From the NCBI RefSeq assembly GCF_016734815.1, contig NZ_JAERQF010000012.1, positions 1 to 64,000 of the forward strand: a DNA stretch of 64,000 bases, in the 5' to 3' direction. The notes beneath the pieces were generated by a model. The model was not told where the DNA came from, searched no databases, and worked only from the letters and a program-made list of their open reading frames with translations. Positions 60,920 through 64,000 of this stretch are shown one piece after another (positions within the stretch are counted from its first letter, which is position 1; the number at the start of each line of letters is the position of its first letter). Made by a program: the position numbers and the translations under genes. The DNA is from Hymenobacter rubidus. GTDB taxonomy: Bacteria; Bacteroidota; Bacteroidia; Cytophagales; Hymenobacteraceae.

Positions 60920-61981
60920 ATGAAACGCAGCTTATGGTACGGCATCGGCTGCCTGCTGCTGGCAGGCCCGGTGCAAGCCCAATCCCTGACGGGCGTATGG
61001 CAGGGCGTAGAAGCCGAAACCAGCCAGCCCGACAAATACTGGCCGTCGGTGTTGCGGCTACAGCAGAGCAAGGACAGTTCGGTGTTTGGGGTGCTGTACG
61101 AGGAAGTAGGGGGCCAACCGGACGTTTCCGTCACGTTCCAGATGCAGGGAACCCGTACGGGCGCGGGCCTGCGCCTGGAACACGGCACCAAGCTGAACGA
61201 AACCGGCCGCACGCTCACCAGCTACTGGTGCGACGGTGCCATCACCTTCGCCTACGACCCGGCGCTGGAAAAGCTGACCGGCCACGCCACCTACCGCCCG
61301 GTGGGCGACTGCAGCGTGGGCACCCTCACGCTCTACCGCGTCAAGCTAAAATCAGCCAGCACAGTGCCCAATGGGGTAGAAACCAGCATCCGCGTTTCGG
61401 GGCGCAATGTGCTCTGGTACACCGATGTGAGCCTGAAGCAGCCCGTCAACACGGGCAATACCTACCGCACCGCTCTCAGCAAAACCACGACTTTTTACCT
61501 CACGCAGGGCTACTACCCCACCAGCCAGCGTGCGGTGGTGCCCATCACCATTCGCGTGACGGGCACCCCGCCCAAAGCAGCCCCGCCGAAGCCCCGCCCC
61601 GATACGGCGCAGGCAACGCAACGCCCGCTGCCGACCCCGCCGCTGGTGGCCGAAACGCCCGTGGTGCTGCCCACCGTGCTGTTTCGGGTGGGTACGCCGG
61701 AGCTTCTGCCCGAGTCGGGCCCGGCCCTCGACCAATTGGCCACCGCGCTTAAAAGCCGGCCGACTATGAAGCTCCAGATTGCGGGCCATGCCGACCGCGT
61801 GGGCGAGCCCGACAAAAACCAGGTACTCTCGGAGCAGCGCGCCGAAGCCGTGAAAGCCTACCTGGTGAAGGCCGGCATTGCCGCCGAGCGCATCAGCACC
61901 GTTGGCTACGGCGACACCCGGCCGCTTTACCCCTCGCCCGATGCCCGCAACCGCCGCGTGGAAGTTGCCGAAATAAAGTAG
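60920..61981 (+). CDS. OmpA family protein
   Basis: A 353-residue secreted protein with signal peptide (LWYGIGCLLLAGPVQAQ). The N-terminal half begins SLTGVWQGVEAET and carries a lipocalin- or calycin-like beta region (about 20-140) with a possible disulfide between CDG (about 108) and GDCS. A middle domain of about 80 residues and a Pro-rich linker (PPKAAPPKPRPDTAQATQRP) follow. The C-terminal OmpA domain (about 245-353) has LLPESGPALDQLATALKS, IAGHADRVGEPDKNQVLSEQRAEAVKAYLVK in pieces, and NRRVEV, which bind peptidoglycan. Outer-membrane or periplasmic location. Confidence 0.88.
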   Translation: MKRSLWYGIGCLLLAGPVQAQSLTGVWQGVEAETSQPDKYWPSVLRLQQSKDSSVFGVLYEEVGGQPDVSVTFQMQGTRTGAGLRLEHGTKLNETGRTLTSYWCDGAITFAYDPALEKLTGHATYRPVGDCSVGTLTLYRVKLKSASTVPNGVETSIRVSGRNVLWYTDVSLKQPVNTGNTYRTALSKTTTFYLTQGYYPTSQRAVVPITIRVTGTPPKAAPPKPRPDTAQATQRPLPTPPLVAETPVVLPTVLFRVGTPELLPESGPALDQLATALKSRPTMKLQIAGHADRVGEPDKNQVLSEQRAEAVKAYLVKAGIAAERISTVGYGDTRPLYPSPDARNRRVEVAEIK

Positions 61982-62093
61982 CGGCCATCCCCCCCGCCTG
62001 GCATAGCCGGGCCGTTGGCTAGGCGGGTACTAAACTTGCGGCGCCATTCATTTGCAGCATCGTTTTGGTTGCTGCCCTCACCCTCACCCAAGC

Positions 62094-62915
62094 ATGAATT
62101 TATTCCGCCCCCTGGGAGTTGCCGCTGCGCTGTTGCTGGCGGGCCCAAGCTGTGTTTGGGCCCAGGCCCCGACGACCTGGAACAACAAGCAGTGCGCGGT
62201 GGTGCTGACCTACGACGACGCCATTGACGTGGACCTGGACAACGTGGTGCCGGCGCTGGATTCCCTGAAATTTCGCGGGACGTTCTACCTCATCGGTTCC
62301 TCGCCCGTGGTGGCCCGCCGCCTGAAGGAATGGCGCCAGGCCGCTGCCCGGGGGCACGAGCTGGGCAACCACGCGCTTTTCCACCCCTGCGACGGCAGCC
62401 TGCCCGGCCGCGGCTTCGTCACGCCCGACCACGACCTGAGCAAGTACACCGTGGGCCGCGCCGCCGACGAAATACGGGCCAACAACACCTTGCTCCGGGC
62501 CATTGACGGCAAAACCGCCCGCACCTTCGCCTACCCCTGCGGCGACCTGCAGATTGGCGGCGTTCCGTTCTACAACCAGCTGAAACAGGATTTCGTGGCC
62601 GCCCGGGGCGTCACGCCCGGCCTGCAAACCGCCGCGCAAGTGGCCCTCGACAACGTGGCCGCTTACTCCATCAACGGGCAGCCGGGCCAGTACCTGATTG
62701 ATTTGGTGAAGCAGGCCCAGCAGTCGCACACGCTGCTGGTGTTTCTGTTCCACGGCGTGGGCGGCGGGCACCCGCTCAACGTCGCTTTGCCCGCGCACCG
62801 GCAGCTGCTGCGCTACCTCAAGGCGCACGAAAAGGAAATCTGGGTAGCCCCGATGGTGGATGTGGCCGAAAAAATCAAGCTTGAGCAGGCCGCCGGCGCT
62901 GCCCGGAAACAGTAG
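62094..62915 (+). CDS. Polysaccharide deacetylase family protein
   Basis: A 273-residue secreted protein, signal peptide LGVAAALLLAGPSCVWAQ. NodB fold: CAVVLTYDDAIDVDLDNVVPALDSLKFRGTFYL in pieces (VVLTYDDA with the D-D catalytic/metal pair), RGHELGNHALFHPC with the H-x3-H metal ligands, and RTFAYPCGD. The final HGVGGGHPLN motif supplies the second histidine. Likely removes N- or O-acetyl groups from an envelope or environmental polysaccharide in the periplasm. ATG 62094. Confidence 0.9.
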   Translation: MNLFRPLGVAAALLLAGPSCVWAQAPTTWNNKQCAVVLTYDDAIDVDLDNVVPALDSLKFRGTFYLIGSSPVVARRLKEWRQAAARGHELGNHALFHPCDGSLPGRGFVTPDHDLSKYTVGRAADEIRANNTLLRAIDGKTARTFAYPCGDLQIGGVPFYNQLKQDFVAARGVTPGLQTAAQVALDNVAAYSINGQPGQYLIDLVKQAQQSHTLLVFLFHGVGGGHPLNVALPAHRQLLRYLKAHEKEIWVAPMVDVAEKIKLEQAAGAARKQ

Positions 62916-62935
62916 TTGCCTCTTTCATCCTGGCC

Positions 62936-63493
62936 ATGCCCCACTTCCTCATCCACAAGCCCTACGGCTACCTCAGCCAGTTTGCGGGCGAGGCCAAGAA
63001 GAAAAAGCTGGGCGAATTCCACAATTTTCCCGAAGGCATCATGGCCATTGGCCGGCTCGACGAGGACAGCGAAGGCCTGCTCCTGCTCACCACCGACGGC
63101 CGCATGAGCGAGCGGGTGCGCAGCCGGAAAGTGGAGAAAGAATACTATTGCCAGGTCGACGGCCTGATGACAAACGAGGCCATCGCGCTGCTGCAAGCCG
63201 GCGTCGAAATCGGAATTCACGGCGTGAAATACCAGACCAGCCCCTGCGCCGCCCGTCGCCTCAACCCTCCGCCTGCCTTCGCACCCCGCACCCGCAAAAT
63301 CCGCGACGACCGCCACGGCCCCACTTCCTGGGTGTCCATCACCCTCACCGAGGGCAAGTACCGCCAGATTCGGAAGATGACGGCCGCCGTGGGCTTCCCA
63401 ACGCTCCGGCTGGTGCGGGTGCGGGTGGCCGGCATCTGGCTAGGAGATTTGGCGGCCGGTGAGGTGCGGGAGGTGGCGGATTTTGGGCTGTAG
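62936..63493 (+). CDS. rluE: Pseudouridine synthase, RluE/RsuA-like
   Basis: A 185-residue RsuA-family enzyme without the S4 domain, as in RluE, which modifies 23S rRNA. HFLIHKPYGYLSQF at the N-terminus; catalytic Asp in MAIGRLDEDSEGLLLLTTDGR; RKVEKEYYCQVDG; VSITLTEGKYRQIRKMTAAVGFPTLRLVRVRV in pieces; final GEVREV. The stop codon lies inside the left arm of the palindrome at 63489-63567. The exact target base is not readable, so the symbol is by family similarity. Confidence 0.85.
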   Translation: MPHFLIHKPYGYLSQFAGEAKKKKLGEFHNFPEGIMAIGRLDEDSEGLLLLTTDGRMSERVRSRKVEKEYYCQVDGLMTNEAIALLQAGVEIGIHGVKYQTSPCAARRLNPPPAFAPRTRKIRDDRHGPTSWVSITLTEGKYRQIRKMTAAVGFPTLRLVRVRVAGIWLGDLAAGEVREVADFGL

Positions 63494-63567
63494 CGTGGAC
63501 GCTGCGAGTCCGCGCCTGAGCGAACCGCCTGCCAAACGATGCCCGGACTCGCAGCGTCCACGCTACA
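63489..63567. repeat. Palindrome overlapping the rluE stop codon
   Basis: TGTAGCGTGGACGCTGCGAG plus TCCG on the left, CGGA plus CTCGCAGCGTCCACGCTACA on the right: a perfect outer stem of 24 bp around a 31-nt centre. The stop codon TAG of rluE is contained in the left arm. On the other strand the right arm ends just before the stop of the peptidase gene, so both convergent genes end in this element. Another dispersed palindrome type. Confidence 0.85.
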
Positions 63568-63569
63568 GC

Positions 63570-64000
63570 TTACTTCACTGCCACGGGCTTGGAGCCGGCT
63601 TTCTTCTCGTCCACGAATTTCACGTTGTCGTAATAATACCGCTCAATCACCTTCTGATACGGGTCAACGCCGGCTTTGGCAGGCTTTTCGTTCACCACGA
63701 AGTTGAGGGTGGTTTCGGGCGTGGTGATTTTTACTTTCTTCAGGTACAAGGGCTTGCCGCGCACGTCCCAGGCTTCGCCATCCGATTTATCGGGCCCGAA
63801 AACGCCAACTTCGAGGTAGTCGGCCATCGGGATGGACTTTTCGTTGCCGAGGCTGTCGGCGCGCAGCTTGTCGGCCTTGATGGTGAGGCTGACGTCGTAC
63901 TTGCCATCGGGGCGCGGCGTGTAGGTGGCGGTTTTCAGCTCGTTTTTATAGAGCGTAATGGTTTCGAACATGTCGCGCAATAAGTATTGCAACGAGTCGG
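63570..64000 (-). CDS. C-terminal part of a large M1-type aminopeptidase (runs off the window)
   Basis: The minus-strand frame is open to the end of the window (DSLQYLLRDMFETITLYKNE at the edge) and ends at 63570, so about 142 C-terminal residues are seen. The sequence YTPRPDGKYDVSLTIKADKLR, PMADYLEVGVFGPDK, GKPLYLKKVKITTPETTLNFVVNEKPAKAGVDPYQKVIERYYYDNV in pieces (VDPYQKVIERYYYDNVKFV) matches the C-terminal beta domain of the long Bacteroidota M1 peptidases that carry ABC-permease-like membrane helices. The catalytic HEXXH domain lies outside the window. Confidence 0.7.
   Translation of the reverse strand, partial: DSLQYLLRDMFETITLYKNELKTATYTPRPDGKYDVSLTIKADKLRADSLGNEKSIPMADYLEVGVFGPDKSDGEAWDVRGKPLYLKKVKITTPETTLNFVVNEKPAKAGVDPYQKVIERYYYDNVKFVDEKKAGSKPVAVK

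Noticed and set aside
63217-63561. Minus-strand frame opposite rluE
   Set aside because: Basic, Ser/Arg-rich shadow frame extending through the palindrome; no homology pattern.

Overview
The window comes from a GC-rich member of the Bacteroidota, most likely a Hymenobacter-like Cytophagales chromosome. The gene families point this way: FabH, DapD, MnmE, IcmF, an lmo0937-type membrane peptide, OmpA proteins with PD40 repeats, DUF4199, and a very large M1-type peptidase. So do Bacteroidota promoter motifs (TTG, about 19-20 nt, then TAnnTTTG) upstream of several genes, the scarcity of Shine-Dalgarno sites, and many dispersed palindromic repeats. No rRNA, tRNA, CRISPR array or complete insertion sequence was seen. 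Genus assignment is inference.

Layout. 1-8.0 kb: alaS with a small secreted protein, a divergent MerR regulator, dprA, a class IV aminotransferase, a broken TonB-like gene beside an intact paralogue, and thyA. 8.0-14.5 kb: two palindromic repeat elements, a small Cys-containing secreted protein, an RND/MMPL exporter, an MpaB-type oxygenase, and two FKBP lipoprotein genes on either side of a DUF2809 gene that a palindromic element has split. 14.5-24.8 kb: a large nuclease-helicase with a HEPN/DUF4145-like N-terminus, a decayed lipoprotein gene, an Imm51-like protein, mtgA, a LON-domain protein, an M48 protease, an L,D-transpeptidase, small secreted proteins and a DUF4199 membrane protein. 25-37.4 kb: an ABC-F ATPase, an outer-membrane barrel, 3-hydroxybutyryl-CoA dehydrogenase, msrA, dapD, a glycosyltransferase, fabH, a DtxR regulator overlapping mnmE, and gltA. 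37.6-43.3 kb: OmpA/PD40 protein, queE, folD and lepA. 43.4-49.6 kb: a membrane protein, Uma2, a MafI-like protein, icmF and an AT-rich orphan.

49.6-52 kb is the most unusual stretch. Two nearly identical direct repeats of about 395 bp flank a HigB/HigA-type toxin-antitoxin pair that has a clear palindromic operator on its promoter. Each repeat carries, on the minus strand, the same 42-residue single-helix reading frame, differing only by a synonymous change. 52-64 kb is accessory and metabolic: a quinone oxidoreductase, a histidine phosphatase, a phosphodiester-glycosidase-like lipoprotein, a DoxX protein fused to a lipoprotein-like beta domain, an AraC regulator next to a FAD monooxygenase, an acyl-CoA synthetase, a chimeric remnant of an acetyltransferase and an aldo/keto reductase, an OmpA protein, a polysaccharide deacetylase, an RluE-like pseudouridine synthase, and the C-terminus of a large peptidase cut by the window edge.

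How it fits together: the backbone is housekeeping (translation fidelity, folate/dTMP, lysine and peptidoglycan, fatty-acid initiation, TCA, acyl-CoA rearrangement). Between these genes lie accessory islands, marked by palindromic repeats, orphan immunity-like genes, a toxin-antitoxin module and at least four visibly decayed genes.
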